Of a stretch of 14,178 bases of DNA, positions 6,124-13,659 are shown one piece after another. The position numbers and the translations under genes were made by a program. This DNA is from an uncultured Lachnospiraceae bacterium (GTDB lineage: Bacteria > Bacillota > Clostridia > Lachnospirales > Lachnospiraceae), in the NCBI GenBank assembly GCA_947565255.1, contig CANOFI010000025.1, forward strand, positions 1-14,178, in the 5' to 3' direction. The stretch's first letter is position 1, and each line of letters begins with the position of its first letter. The notes below the pieces were generated by a model. The model worked only from the letters and a program-made list of their open reading frames with translations. It had not been told where the DNA came from and did no database searches.

Positions 6124-6152
6124 GTAAAAAAGGAGGAGAAGAATCATGTTAA
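5888..6152 (+). pseudogene. Out-of-frame charged repeat tail of the small membrane protein
   Basis: Read in the +1 frame relative to the 109-residue protein (codons starting at 5883, 5886 and so on), the purine array is open to TAA at 6066-6068. It encodes EIEEERKNRGIQ (5898-5933), EIKKEEKKNREIQ (5934-5972), EIEEGRKNRGMQ (5973-6008), EIKKEEKKNREIQ again (6009-6047), then EIEEGR and the stop. Beyond that TAA the same frame is open to 6150-6152, where TAA overlaps the ATG of the next gene as ATGTTAA. Removing one base from the first unit and changing T6066 to A would give a single protein of about 197 residues. This is either a decayed C-terminus or one reached only by slippage. Its peptide repeat is charged and amphipathic, with coiled-coil character. 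Confidence 0.5.
6131..6136 (+). promoter_or_regulatory. Ribosome binding site for the metallopeptidase gene
   Basis: A perfect AGGAGG lies 9 nt before the ATG at 6146. It fixes that start and marks the end of the purine array. The many weaker AGGAAG and GAAGGA elements in the array upstream could hold 30S subunits nearby, but that is inference. Confidence 0.8.
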
Positions 6153-6862
6153 GTGCATATATAACAAGAGGGTTTGGTTATTATTGGGATCCGACCTATA
6201 TGCTGGTAATTGTCGGCGCGCTGATTTGTATGGCCGCCAGCATGCGTGTGAAGAGCACCTACGCGAAATATTCCCGTGTCAGAAGCATGAGCGGTCTGAC
6301 AGGCGCCCAGGCGGCACAGCGGATTTTACAGGCGGCCGGAATATCGGATGTTGCAGTGGCAAGAGTGGCGGGAAATTTAACGGACCATTATGATCCGAGG
6401 AATAAAACACTGAATTTGTCGGAGAGCGTATACGATTCTGCTTCAGTTGCCGCAGTTGGCGTGGCGGCGCACGAGTGCGGGCATGCAATCCAGCATCAGC
6501 AGAACTATGCACCTTTAAATATCCGCAGCATGCTGGTACCCGTTGCGCAGTTTGGTTCGGGTGCATCCTGGATTATAATTATACTGGGTATTTTTTTATC
6601 AGCGCAGCCGCTTCTGACGCTGGGAATCGTTTTGTTTGCTGCAGCCGTGCTGTTTCAGCTGGTGACGCTTCCGGTGGAATTTAATGCGTCAAGCCGTGCG
6701 CTTCATATGCTGGAGTATCAGAATATTCTGTATGGGGATGAGATTGCACAGACCAGAAAGGTGCTGTCTGCGGCGGCGCTGACTTATGTGGCGGGTGCGG
6801 CAGCGGCAATTTTGCAGCTGCTTCGTCTGGTAATTCTGTTTGGAGGAAGGAATGACGACTAA
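6146..6862 (+). CDS. yugP: Membrane zinc metallopeptidase, YugP family
   Basis: This 238-residue integral membrane protein belongs to the YugP-type neutral zinc metallopeptidases; its physiological substrate is unknown to me. A first transmembrane segment (about 17-33) is followed by the family stretch KSTYAKYSRVRSMSGLTG (about 36-53) and VAGNLTDHYDPRNKTLNLSE (about 74-93), then the zinc motif HECGHAIQH (109-117, ligands His109 and His113, catalytic Glu110). Glu178 in PVEFNASSRA is the probable third ligand. Further hydrophobic segments lie at about 140-153, 156-176 and 206-232. The start is fixed by AGGAGG at 6131-6136. The last 11 nt overlap rsmB, which suggests translational coupling. I recall a YugP homologue between fmt and rsmB in other Clostridia, so its place here is probably not new. 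Confidence 0.88.
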   Translation: MLSAYITRGFGYYWDPTYMLVIVGALICMAASMRVKSTYAKYSRVRSMSGLTGAQAAQRILQAAGISDVAVARVAGNLTDHYDPRNKTLNLSESVYDSASVAAVGVAAHECGHAIQHQQNYAPLNIRSMLVPVAQFGSGASWIIIILGIFLSAQPLLTLGIVLFAAAVLFQLVTLPVEFNASSRALHMLEYQNILYGDEIAQTRKVLSAAALTYVAGAAAAILQLLRLVILFGGRNDD

Positions 6863-8186
6863 GAAGGTAAATGAGCGGGAAATTGTACTGGAAATTATCA
6901 GCGAGGTAACACAGCAGGGTCAGTTTTTTCATCATGTGCTGCAGAATGCACTGGACAAATATGCCTTTCTGGAAAAAAAGGAACGTGCGTTTATTACGAG
7001 AGCGGCGGAAGGGACCATAGAGTATCTTCTGCAGACTGACTATGTGATTGACCGGTTTTCCAGTGTAAAAACCGAGCGGATGAAGCCATTTATCAGGGAT
7101 TTGCTCCGCATGTCAGTCTATCAGATTTTATATATGGATACAGTTCCGGACCACGCGGCGTGCAACGAGGCGGTGAAGCTTGCACAGAAACGCAGCTTTC
7201 ATGCTTTGAAGGGATTTGTAAACGGTGTTCTGCGGACAGTCAGCCGAAAGAAGGATACAATTACATTTCCTGACCTGTCGTCAAAGTATTCGATGCCGCA
7301 GTGGATTGTGGATATGTGGCTGGAGGCGTATGGAAGCCATGTAACAGAGAAGATGTTAAAAGCGTTTTTAGAGCCGAAAAAGCTGTATGTGCGCTGCAAC
7401 ACAGGCAGGGCTTCCATAGCGCAGATAAAGCAGAGTCTGCAGGAAGACGGCGTATCGGTTCAGGAGACACAGTATATGGAGGAGGCGCTGGAGCTTTCGG
7501 GATATGATACGCTGTATGCGCTGGATGCATTTCAGAAGGGGTATATCCAGGTACAGGATTTGAGCTCTATGTTTGTCGCCAGGGCAGCCATGCCCAAAAA
7601 GGGCGCCCAGATTCTGGATGTCTGTGCGGCGCCCGGCGGAAAAGCACTACATTTTGCAGATGTGCTGCAGGGAACCGGATATGTGGAGGCAAGGGATTTG
7701 ACGCCGCATAAGGCAGAACTGATTGAGGATAACATTGCGCGCACCGGGTTTTCCAATATAAAGGCAAACGTATGGGATGCGCTTGTGTTTGATGAACAGT
7801 GGGAAAAAAAGGCGGATATTGTTGTTGCGGATTTGCCCTGTTCAGGCCTCGGAGTGATTGGAAGAAAGCCCGATATTAAATATCACGCTAGTATGGAGCA
7901 GATTTATAAGCTGCAGCAGCTGCAGAGAGAGATTCTGGATGTTGTATACAGCTATGTGAAGCCGGGCGGCATATTGATGTACAGTACGTGTACGGTCAAC
8001 CATTTTGAGAATGAGGATAATGTACAGTGGCTGTTAGAGAAGCATCCGTTTGAGCCAGTCAGTTTAGAGCCGGTGGAAGCGCTTTCCATGGAATGTGAAT
8101 CCAAAAAAAAGGGGTACATACAGCTGCTTCCTGGTTTACATAATGTTGATGGTTTTTTTATTGCAAAATTGAGAAGGAAACAGTAA
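6852..8186 (+). CDS. rsmB: 16S rRNA (cytosine-967-C5)-methyltransferase RsmB
   Basis: RsmB (Sun/Fmu) uses S-adenosylmethionine to form m5C967 in 16S rRNA. The 444-residue product has a NusB-like N-terminal RNA-binding domain (about 5-130) and a Rossmann-fold methyltransferase domain. The latter shows CAAPGGK (258-264) for SAM, DLPCSG (327-332) with the product-release Cys330, and STCT (378-381) with the nucleophile Cys380. All key residues are intact. The ATG at 6852 is preferred over the in-frame TTG at 6840, because GGAGGAAGGA (6842-6851) immediately precedes 6852 and would lie inside the longer reading frame. The gene overlaps the metallopeptidase gene by 11 nt and ends 1 nt before rlmN. 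Confidence 0.95.
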   Translation: MTTKKVNEREIVLEIISEVTQQGQFFHHVLQNALDKYAFLEKKERAFITRAAEGTIEYLLQTDYVIDRFSSVKTERMKPFIRDLLRMSVYQILYMDTVPDHAACNEAVKLAQKRSFHALKGFVNGVLRTVSRKKDTITFPDLSSKYSMPQWIVDMWLEAYGSHVTEKMLKAFLEPKKLYVRCNTGRASIAQIKQSLQEDGVSVQETQYMEEALELSGYDTLYALDAFQKGYIQVQDLSSMFVARAAMPKKGAQILDVCAAPGGKALHFADVLQGTGYVEARDLTPHKAELIEDNIARTGFSNIKANVWDALVFDEQWEKKADIVVADLPCSGLGVIGRKPDIKYHASMEQIYKLQQLQREILDVVYSYVKPGGILMYSTCTVNHFENEDNVQWLLEKHPFEPVSLEPVEALSMECESKKKGYIQLLPGLHNVDGFFIAKLRRKQ

Positions 8187-8187
8187 G

Positions 8188-9231
8188 ATGGAAAAGACGG
8201 ATATAAAGTCACTGGAACTGCCGCAGCTGACGGAGGAAATGACAAAGATAGGAGAAAAGGCATTTCGGGCAAAACAGATATTCGACTGGCTTCACGTAAA
8301 GCTTGTGGATTCTTTCGAGGAGATGACCAATCTGTCCAAAAAACTGATACAAACCCTGGAGGAGCGGTATGAGCTGGTCAGAACAAATGTTCTGGATGTG
8401 CAGATTTCCGGTCTGGACGGTACGCGTAAGTATTTGTTTGAGCTGCCGGACGGCAATTTGATAGAAAGTGTATTTATGCAGTACAAACATGGAAATTCTG
8501 TGTGCATTTCTTCACAGGCGGGGTGCCGGATGGGCTGCCTGTTCTGTGCGTCTACAGTGGATGGGCTGGCGCGTTCCTTAAGGCCGTCTGAGATGCTGGA
8601 GCAGGTGTACCGGATTCAGAAGCATACAGGAGAGCGGATTTCAAATATTGTTGTGATGGGCAGCGGGGAACCGATGGATAATTATGAAAACCTGCTCCGT
8701 TTTCTTCATCTGGTTACGGCGAAGGATGGTCTTGGTATCAGCCAGAGAAGCATTACAATTTCAACCTGCGGCATTGTACCGGGAATCCGGCGGCTTGCGG
8801 ATGAAGGGCTTGGCGTGACCCTCGCCCTGTCTCTGCATGCCTCTAACGATGAAAAACGGAAAAAAATTATGCCGGTTGCCAATAAGTATGCATTGCAGGA
8901 GGTTTTTGAGGCATGCCGGTATTATTTTGAACAGACGGGCCGGAGGGTAACCTTTGAGTATAGCATTGCGGAAGGAATCAATGACGCGGACGAGGATGCC
9001 GAAGAGCTGACTGCCCTCTTAAAAGGGAAAAACTGTCATCTCAATCTGATTCCTATTAATCCGGTAAAAGAAAGGAATTTTGTGCAGCCGCAAAAAAAAA
9101 TTATAGAGAATTTTAAAAATAAACTTGAAAAATCAGGAATAAATGTTACTATAAGAAGAGAAATGGGTAGAGATATCGATGGAGCGTGTGGCCAGTTGCG
9201 AAAGCGCTACATGGATCAGAACAGAAAGTGA
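8188..9231 (+). CDS. rlmN: Dual-specificity 23S rRNA (A2503)/tRNA (A37) C2-methyltransferase RlmN
   Basis: RlmN is a radical-SAM enzyme that methylates C2 of A2503 in 23S rRNA and of A37 in some tRNAs. The 347-residue product carries the 4Fe-4S motif CRMGCLFC (Cys113, Cys117, Cys120), SSQAGC before it, the SAM-binding GSGEPMDNY (158-166), and the two cysteines expected around catalysis: Cys106, placed like Cys118 of the E. coli enzyme, and Cys334 in DGACGQL, placed like the methyl-carrying Cys355. AAGGAA (8174-8179) lies 8 nt before the ATG, which is 1 nt after the rsmB stop. Cfr-type resistance methyltransferases are related, but the operon context and length favour RlmN. Confidence 0.95.
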   Translation: MEKTDIKSLELPQLTEEMTKIGEKAFRAKQIFDWLHVKLVDSFEEMTNLSKKLIQTLEERYELVRTNVLDVQISGLDGTRKYLFELPDGNLIESVFMQYKHGNSVCISSQAGCRMGCLFCASTVDGLARSLRPSEMLEQVYRIQKHTGERISNIVVMGSGEPMDNYENLLRFLHLVTAKDGLGISQRSITISTCGIVPGIRRLADEGLGVTLALSLHASNDEKRKKIMPVANKYALQEVFEACRYYFEQTGRRVTFEYSIAEGINDADEDAEELTALLKGKNCHLNLIPINPVKERNFVQPQKKIIENFKNKLEKSGINVTIRREMGRDIDGACGQLRKRYMDQNRK

Positions 9232-9239
9232 GAAACAGC

Positions 9240-9980
9240 ATGAAGACATTTTCGATGACTGATGTAGGTCGGACCAGACAGTTGAATCAGGATTATGTGT
9301 TTACCTCAGAAGAGCCGGTAGGAAATCTGGACAATTTGTTTATTGTGGCAGATGGAATGGGCGGGCATAATGCAGGAGATTACGCTTCAAAATTTACGGT
9401 GGAGAACGTAGTCGAGCTCATTAAAAATTCCGAGGAGACACAGCCTGCCGCCATTATCGAAGAGGCGGTTGCGGAGACGAACCGCAGATTGTTAGAGCAG
9501 GCAAAAAGCCCTGAATTGTCAGGAATGGGCACAACGCTTGTGCTGTGTACGATACACGGTACGGAGGCATGTATTGCAAATGTTGGAGACAGTCGCCTTT
9601 ATTTGATTGGAGAGGACATCCGCCAGGTGACACACGACCATTCTCTGGTTGAGGAAATGGTACGCTTAGGAGAAATTGAGCCGGAGAGTGCGCGGATGCA
9701 CCCGAATAAAAATATCATTACCCGTGCGATTGGAGCCGGAGAGGAAGTGAAAATTGATTTTTTCCAGATTACACTTGAAAAAAATACAATTTTGCTGATG
9801 TGTTCCGATGGATTGACGAATATGGTGGATGATAAAGATATTAAGTTTATTGTAGACAGGCAGAGAGACGTTGTGGAGATAACGGAGAGCCTGATAAAAG
9901 CGGCGAATGAAAACGGAGGAAAGGATAATATCGCAATTGTAATTATAGAACCATTTGCAGACGAGGTGAAGGAATGTTAA
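9240..9980 (+). CDS. stp: PP2C-family Ser/Thr protein phosphatase (PrpC/Stp)
   Basis: This metal-dependent phosphatase reverses phosphorylation by the PASTA kinase encoded next. The 246-residue cytoplasmic protein is a complete PPM domain: TDVGRTRQLNQD (7-18, metal Asp18), ADGMGGHNAGDYAS (37-50, metal Asp38), GDSRLY (116-121), HDHSLVEEM (132-140), SDG (189-191, Asp190) and GGKDN (226-230, Asp229). The start at ATG 9240 is chosen from the family N-terminus. The frame extends back to 9186 only by overlapping the rlmN end, and the site upstream of 9240 (GAAAGTGAG) is weak. The 3' end overlaps prkC by 7 nt as ATGTTAA, indicating coupled synthesis of the phosphatase-kinase pair. Confidence 0.94.
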   Translation: MKTFSMTDVGRTRQLNQDYVFTSEEPVGNLDNLFIVADGMGGHNAGDYASKFTVENVVELIKNSEETQPAAIIEEAVAETNRRLLEQAKSPELSGMGTTLVLCTIHGTEACIANVGDSRLYLIGEDIRQVTHDHSLVEEMVRLGEIEPESARMHPNKNIITRAIGAGEEVKIDFFQITLEKNTILLMCSDGLTNMVDDKDIKFIVDRQRDVVEITESLIKAANENGGKDNIAIVIIEPFADEVKEC

Positions 9981-12016
9981 GAGCAGGAATATTTTTAAGT
10001 GACAGATATGAGATTATAGAGCGGATTGGTTCAGGCGGCATGGCTGACGTGTTTAAGGGGAAGGATCATAAGCTGAACCGGTTTGTTGCAATTAAGGTCA
10101 TGAAGCAGGAATATAAGGGGGATAAGGAATTTGTCTCCAAGTTCCGCGTGGAAGCGCAGGCGGCAGCAGGGCTGACCCATCCGAATATCGTCAGTATATA
10201 CGATGTCGGGGAGGATAACGGCTGCTATTATATTGTCATGGAGCTGGTAGAGGGAATTACCCTGAAAAGATATATTGAGAAAAAAGGCCGTCTGACGGTG
10301 AAGGAAACCATTACCATTGCAACGCAGATTTGTATGGGTATTGAGGCTGCACATAACAACCATATTATCCATCGCGATATCAAACCGCAGAATATTTTGA
10401 TTTCAAAGGATGGAAAGGTGAAGGTTACAGATTTTGGCATTGCCAAGGCTGCAACCTCGAACACCATCAACTCCAGCGTGATGGGTTCGGTACATTATAC
10501 TTCGCCTGAGCAGGCAAAAGGAAAATACAGTACAGAAAAAAGCGATATTTATTCCCTGGGAGTTACCATGTATGAAATGCTGACAGGAAAACCGCCGTAT
10601 GACGGGGATTCAACGGTTGCTATCGCAGTGCAGCATATTCAGGAATCGTTTCCGGATATTCGCGAGGAGGTTATGGATATTCCGTACAGCCTCGAAAAGA
10701 TTATAGAAAAGTGTACGATGAAATCGGCTGACCGGAGATATCCCAATATGGGTGAGCTGATTGCGGATCTGAAGCAGTCGCTTCTGACGCCGGATGCCGA
10801 TTTTGTAAAAATGGCGCGACCGGGAAGTGAGGGAACGACCATTCGAATGACCGATAAGCAGCTGCATGAGATGAAGGAGCAGCTCAGGCAGAACAAGGCG
10901 GCGTCAGACAGGGAGGATGCGTTTGAGGGCGATGGGGATGAGGCAGATGAGGATGAATCCCTGAATCCGACTCTGGAGAAGGTTCTGACCAGTCTTGGCA
11001 TTGTGGCGGCAATTCTTGTTGTGGGGATTGCAATATTTGCAGGATACAGGCTGTGGTCCTCGGTCAGCGGCAAGGAGAAGACACCAGAGGCAACGGAGAG
11101 TCCGAAGGCAACGGAACAGATTCCGAAGGACCATGTGAGAATGATCAGTCTTCAGGGCAAGACATATGAAGAGGCGAAAAAGGCGCTGCAGGAAATTCAG
11201 CTGGGCATCGAGGAGGGTGAAAAGGTCAATTCCGACCAGTACGCAAAAGGACTGATTGTACAGCAAAGTGTCGAGGAAGGCACGATCATAAAGACGCATG
11301 AGAAAATTATTGTATCGGTAAGCAAAGGCGCCGGAGCGCTCACGGTTCCTACAGATTTGGTGGGCAAGTCGCAGGCAGAGGTGCTGAATTTGCTGGAAGA
11401 AATCGATTTAAAGGGAGAGGTTGTCTCGGATTACAGCAATTCCGTCGAGATGGGGAATGTAATCAGTGTGGAACCGGAATCAGGGACAGAAGTCAATAAA
11501 GGGGATACGATAAAGGTAACCGTAAGCCGCGGAAAAAAGAAGGTTTCGGTACCGAGTCTGTTAGGAAAAAGCCAGGAAGAAGCAGAGGCGGAACTGAATG
11601 CAAGCGGACTGAGGCTCGGCAATGTCACAACTTCTGAAAAGTTAAGTGAGACCGTTGCAGCCGGAAGAGTAATGTCGCAGAACTATTCATCGGGAATGAC
11701 GGTTGAGCATGGAACTGCCGTAGATATTGTGCTGAGCAAAGGAATGGAAGAGGCCATCTGGAAAGGAACCCTGGAAATTCAAAAGACAGATTTGCCGGAG
11801 GATTTCCAGAGCGGTATGGTAAAGGTCGAATTGATACAGGTTGTCAACGGGGAACAAAAAACGACAGTTGTACAGGAGCGGCAGATGACAGGCTCTGATT
11901 TTCCGCTGAAATTGCAGCTGACGGGTGCCAAATCCGTGGCCAGCGGAAGAGTATTGATTTATATCGACAATAAGAAGGTCGATGGAGAGCACAGTGTTGT
12001 ATTTACAGAAGAATAG
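9974..12016 (+). CDS. prkC: PASTA-domain transmembrane Ser/Thr protein kinase (PrkC/PknB)
   Basis: This receptor kinase has an intracellular catalytic domain and an outer PASTA region that, in characterised homologues, binds muropeptides and controls cell wall synthesis, growth and spore exit. In the 680 residues: Gly loop GSGGMADV (19-26), Lys41, Glu60, HRDIKPQN (133-140), DFG (153-155), a Ser/Thr-rich activation loop (161-173) and SPE (177-179). A juxtamembrane stretch rich in Asp and Glu (about 312-329) precedes one transmembrane helix (about 338-358) and a linker with a short duplication (PEATESPKATE). PASTA repeats follow at about 386-452, 455-520 and 523-590; the first is the most degenerate. 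A C-terminal 90-residue non-PASTA segment (591-680) follows, probably beta-rich. GGTGAAGGA precedes the ATG, which overlaps stp. Confidence 0.95.
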   Translation: MLRAGIFLSDRYEIIERIGSGGMADVFKGKDHKLNRFVAIKVMKQEYKGDKEFVSKFRVEAQAAAGLTHPNIVSIYDVGEDNGCYYIVMELVEGITLKRYIEKKGRLTVKETITIATQICMGIEAAHNNHIIHRDIKPQNILISKDGKVKVTDFGIAKAATSNTINSSVMGSVHYTSPEQAKGKYSTEKSDIYSLGVTMYEMLTGKPPYDGDSTVAIAVQHIQESFPDIREEVMDIPYSLEKIIEKCTMKSADRRYPNMGELIADLKQSLLTPDADFVKMARPGSEGTTIRMTDKQLHEMKEQLRQNKAASDREDAFEGDGDEADEDESLNPTLEKVLTSLGIVAAILVVGIAIFAGYRLWSSVSGKEKTPEATESPKATEQIPKDHVRMISLQGKTYEEAKKALQEIQLGIEEGEKVNSDQYAKGLIVQQSVEEGTIIKTHEKIIVSVSKGAGALTVPTDLVGKSQAEVLNLLEEIDLKGEVVSDYSNSVEMGNVISVEPESGTEVNKGDTIKVTVSRGKKKVSVPSLLGKSQEEAEAELNASGLRLGNVTTSEKLSETVAAGRVMSQNYSSGMTVEHGTAVDIVLSKGMEEAIWKGTLEIQKTDLPEDFQSGMVKVELIQVVNGEQKTTVVQERQMTGSDFPLKLQLTGAKSVASGRVLIYIDNKKVDGEHSVVFTEE

Positions 12017-12030
12017 GATGATACAGGGGT

Positions 12031-12084
12031 ATGCCTGCAGACTGCCAGTATACGCGATATATGCTGCCGGCAGCATGCAGGCAT
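12031..12084 (+). other. Long imperfect hairpin between prkC and rsgA
   Basis: In the 81-bp gap after prkC, ATGCCTGCA (12031-12039) is fully complementary to TGCAGGCAT (12076-12084). Inside it CTGCC (12042-12046) pairs with GGCAG (12069-12073), and AGTATA (12047-12052) can pair with TATGCT (12060-12065, one G-T pair). The RNA would form one stem of about 20 pairs with a small internal loop and a bulge, capped by CGCGATA. No T-run follows and the rsgA ribosome binding site begins 1 nt downstream. It is therefore more likely an mRNA processing, stability or translation-control element than an intrinsic terminator. Confidence 0.65.
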
Positions 12085-12091
12085 AAGGAGG
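12085..12091 (+). promoter_or_regulatory. Ribosome binding site that sets the GTG start of rsgA
   Basis: AAGGAGG lies 6 nt before the GTG at 12098 and directly after the hairpin stem. Its strength makes the non-ATG start convincing. If the hairpin forms, it could help or hinder ribosome access here. Confidence 0.75.
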
Positions 12092-12097
12092 CGTAAT

Positions 12098-12976
12098 GTG
12101 ACAGGCAGGATTATAAAGGGAATAGCAGGGTTTTATTATGTAATGACTGAAAAAGAACAGGTGTTCGAATGCAAGGCCAAGGGGATATTCCGGAAGGACA
12201 AAAAAAAGCCTCTGGTAGGCGATTATGTAGAAATGTCTGTGCTGGATGAAGAAAACAGCATAGGGAATATTGATGTGATTCTGGAGAGAAAGAATGATTT
12301 GATACGTCCGAATGTGGCCAATGTAGACCAGGCATTGATTATTTTTGCGATTGTAAAGCCAAAGCCCAATCTGAATTTACTGGACCGTTTTTTGCTGATG
12401 ATGGAAAAGCAAAAGATTGAGACGATTATTTGCTTTAACAAGAGCGATCTTGTGCCGGATGAGGAGTGTGAACAGTTAAAGGAGGCTTATGGAAACTGCG
12501 GCTATGACGTGCGGTTTTTAAGCGCAAAGGAGGGGATTGGAATTGAGCAGCTCCGTGAAATGCTGCGAAAAAAGACGACTGTGGCGGCAGGTCCCTCCGG
12601 TGTGGGAAAATCCTCGATTATCAATCTTTTGCAGTCCGACGTAAAAATGCAGACAGGGGAAATCAGCAGAAAGATTGACCGCGGAAAGCATACGACCAGG
12701 CATTCCGAGCTGATTTATGTAGAAAAAGATACATACATTGTCGATACGCCGGGATTCAGCTCATTGTTTATTGAAGAATTTGACAAGGAGGAGCTGCACC
12801 GATATTACAGGGAATTTACAGAGTATGAGCCGGAATGCCAGTTTGGTGGCTGTACGCATATTCATGAGCCGGTGTGCGGCGTGAAACAGGCATTAAACGA
12901 AGGAAAGATCAGTTCCATCCGTTATAACAATTATGTGCTTTTGTATGAAGAACTGAAAGAAAAACGCAAATATTAG
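12098..12976 (+). CDS. rsgA: Small ribosomal subunit biogenesis GTPase RsgA
   Basis: RsgA (YjeQ/YloQ) is a circularly permuted GTPase that checks late 30S maturation and releases assembly factors. The 292-residue product shows an N-terminal OB-fold domain (about 1-68), then the permuted motif order: NKSD (114-117, G4), SAK (142-144, G5), GPSGVGKS (165-172, G1), RGKHTTR (195-201, switch I) and DTPG (216-219, G3). A C-terminal zinc finger follows with Cys247, Cys252, His254 and Cys260. Length and motifs are complete. It starts at GTG with a strong AAGGAGG. In B. subtilis the homologue is a known substrate of PrkC, which fits its place right after the kinase. The hairpin in the gap before it may give it separate expression control. 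Confidence 0.95.
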   Translation: MTGRIIKGIAGFYYVMTEKEQVFECKAKGIFRKDKKKPLVGDYVEMSVLDEENSIGNIDVILERKNDLIRPNVANVDQALIIFAIVKPKPNLNLLDRFLLMMEKQKIETIICFNKSDLVPDEECEQLKEAYGNCGYDVRFLSAKEGIGIEQLREMLRKKTTVAAGPSGVGKSSIINLLQSDVKMQTGEISRKIDRGKHTTRHSELIYVEKDTYIVDTPGFSSLFIEEFDKEELHRYYREFTEYEPECQFGGCTHIHEPVCGVKQALNEGKISSIRYNNYVLLYEELKEKRKY

Positions 12977-12988
12977 GAGTGAGCGGGA

Positions 12989-13657
12989 ATGCATAACACA
13001 AGAAAAATAAAACTGGTTCCGTCTATACTGGCCGCGGACTTTGGCCGGCTGGGCGAGCAGCTGAAAGTATTGGAGGCGGCTGGCGCAGATATGATACATA
13101 TTGATGTGATGGATGGGAATTTTGTTCCGTCCATTTCTTTTGGGATGCCGGTCATCCGGTCTATTCGGAAGGTGACGGCTTTGCCGTTTGACGTTCATTT
13201 AATGATTCGGGAGCCGGAGCGGTATCTGAAGGAATTTGCAGACTGCGGTGCGGACAGCATTACGGTACATATAGAGACTTGCAGCCGGATAGAATCGGTT
13301 ATCCGGCAGATAAAAGAGTTAGGAGTCGGGGCCGGTGTTGCCCTGAATCCGGGAACCTCACTGGATACATTGTCCCGGGCGCTGCCTCTGGCGGATATGC
13401 TTCTGGTGATGACGGTGGAGCCGGGATTTGGAGGGCAGTCCTATATGGAAGGCTGTACGCAGAAGATTCGGACATTGCGCGCGCGTCTTGACCAGATGGG
13501 GCTTGATACGGATATTGAAGTGGACGGCGGCATTACAAAGGACAATGTGGATGTGGTGCTGAGGGCCGGTGCAAATGTAATCGTAAGCGGAACGGCAGTA
13601 TTTCGGGGTGATTTACAGCAAAATGCTGCCATATTCCGGGAAAGATTTGGAAAGTGA
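12989..13657 (+). CDS. rpe: Ribulose-phosphate 3-epimerase
   Basis: This enzyme interconverts D-ribulose 5-phosphate and D-xylulose 5-phosphate in the pentose phosphate pathway. The 222-residue TIM-barrel protein has VPSILAADFGRLG (10-22), HIDVMDGNFVP (37-47, metal ligands His37 and Asp39), DVHLM (68-72, His70), ALNPGTSLD (118-126), TVEPGFGGQ (142-150), EVDGGI (177-182, catalytic Asp179) and the phosphate-binding SGTAVF (200-205). AGGAGTGAG, overlapping the rsgA stop, precedes the ATG. The gene is normally in this position in Firmicutes; allulose 3-epimerases are related, but context and motifs favour Rpe. thiN begins 2 nt after the stop. Confidence 0.95.
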   Translation: MHNTRKIKLVPSILAADFGRLGEQLKVLEAAGADMIHIDVMDGNFVPSISFGMPVIRSIRKVTALPFDVHLMIREPERYLKEFADCGADSITVHIETCSRIESVIRQIKELGVGAGVALNPGTSLDTLSRALPLADMLLVMTVEPGFGGQSYMEGCTQKIRTLRARLDQMGLDTDIEVDGGITKDNVDVVLRAGANVIVSGTAVFRGDLQQNAAIFRERFGK

Positions 13658-13659
13658 AC

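Noticed and set aside
5796..6147. Two overlapping minus-strand open frames of about 100 codons encoding Leu/Phe-rich repeats across the purine array
   Set aside because: A plus strand almost free of T and C cannot produce minus-strand stops, so open antisense frames are expected. There is no ribosome binding site, and the products are low-complexity strings.
6840..6851. TTG at 6840 as the rsmB start
   Set aside because: It would place the strong GGAGGAAGGA site inside the coding region; the ATG at 6852 follows that site at normal spacing.
8379..8394. Perfect 16-bp palindrome CAGAACAAATGTTCTG (GAAC-N4-GTTC) as a LexA box
   Set aside because: It lies inside the rlmN coding sequence (residues RTNVLD) with no promoter nearby; probably coincidental, though it lowers confidence in the site at 94-105.
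12031..12084. Hairpin after prkC as an intrinsic transcription terminator
   Set aside because: No run of T follows the stem; the next bases are the rsgA ribosome binding site, and downstream genes continue in the same direction.
12155..12166. Second exact copy of GAACAGGTGTTC as a LexA box
   Set aside because: It lies within rsgA codons 19-23 (EQVF), downstream of the start codon, with no sign of a promoter.
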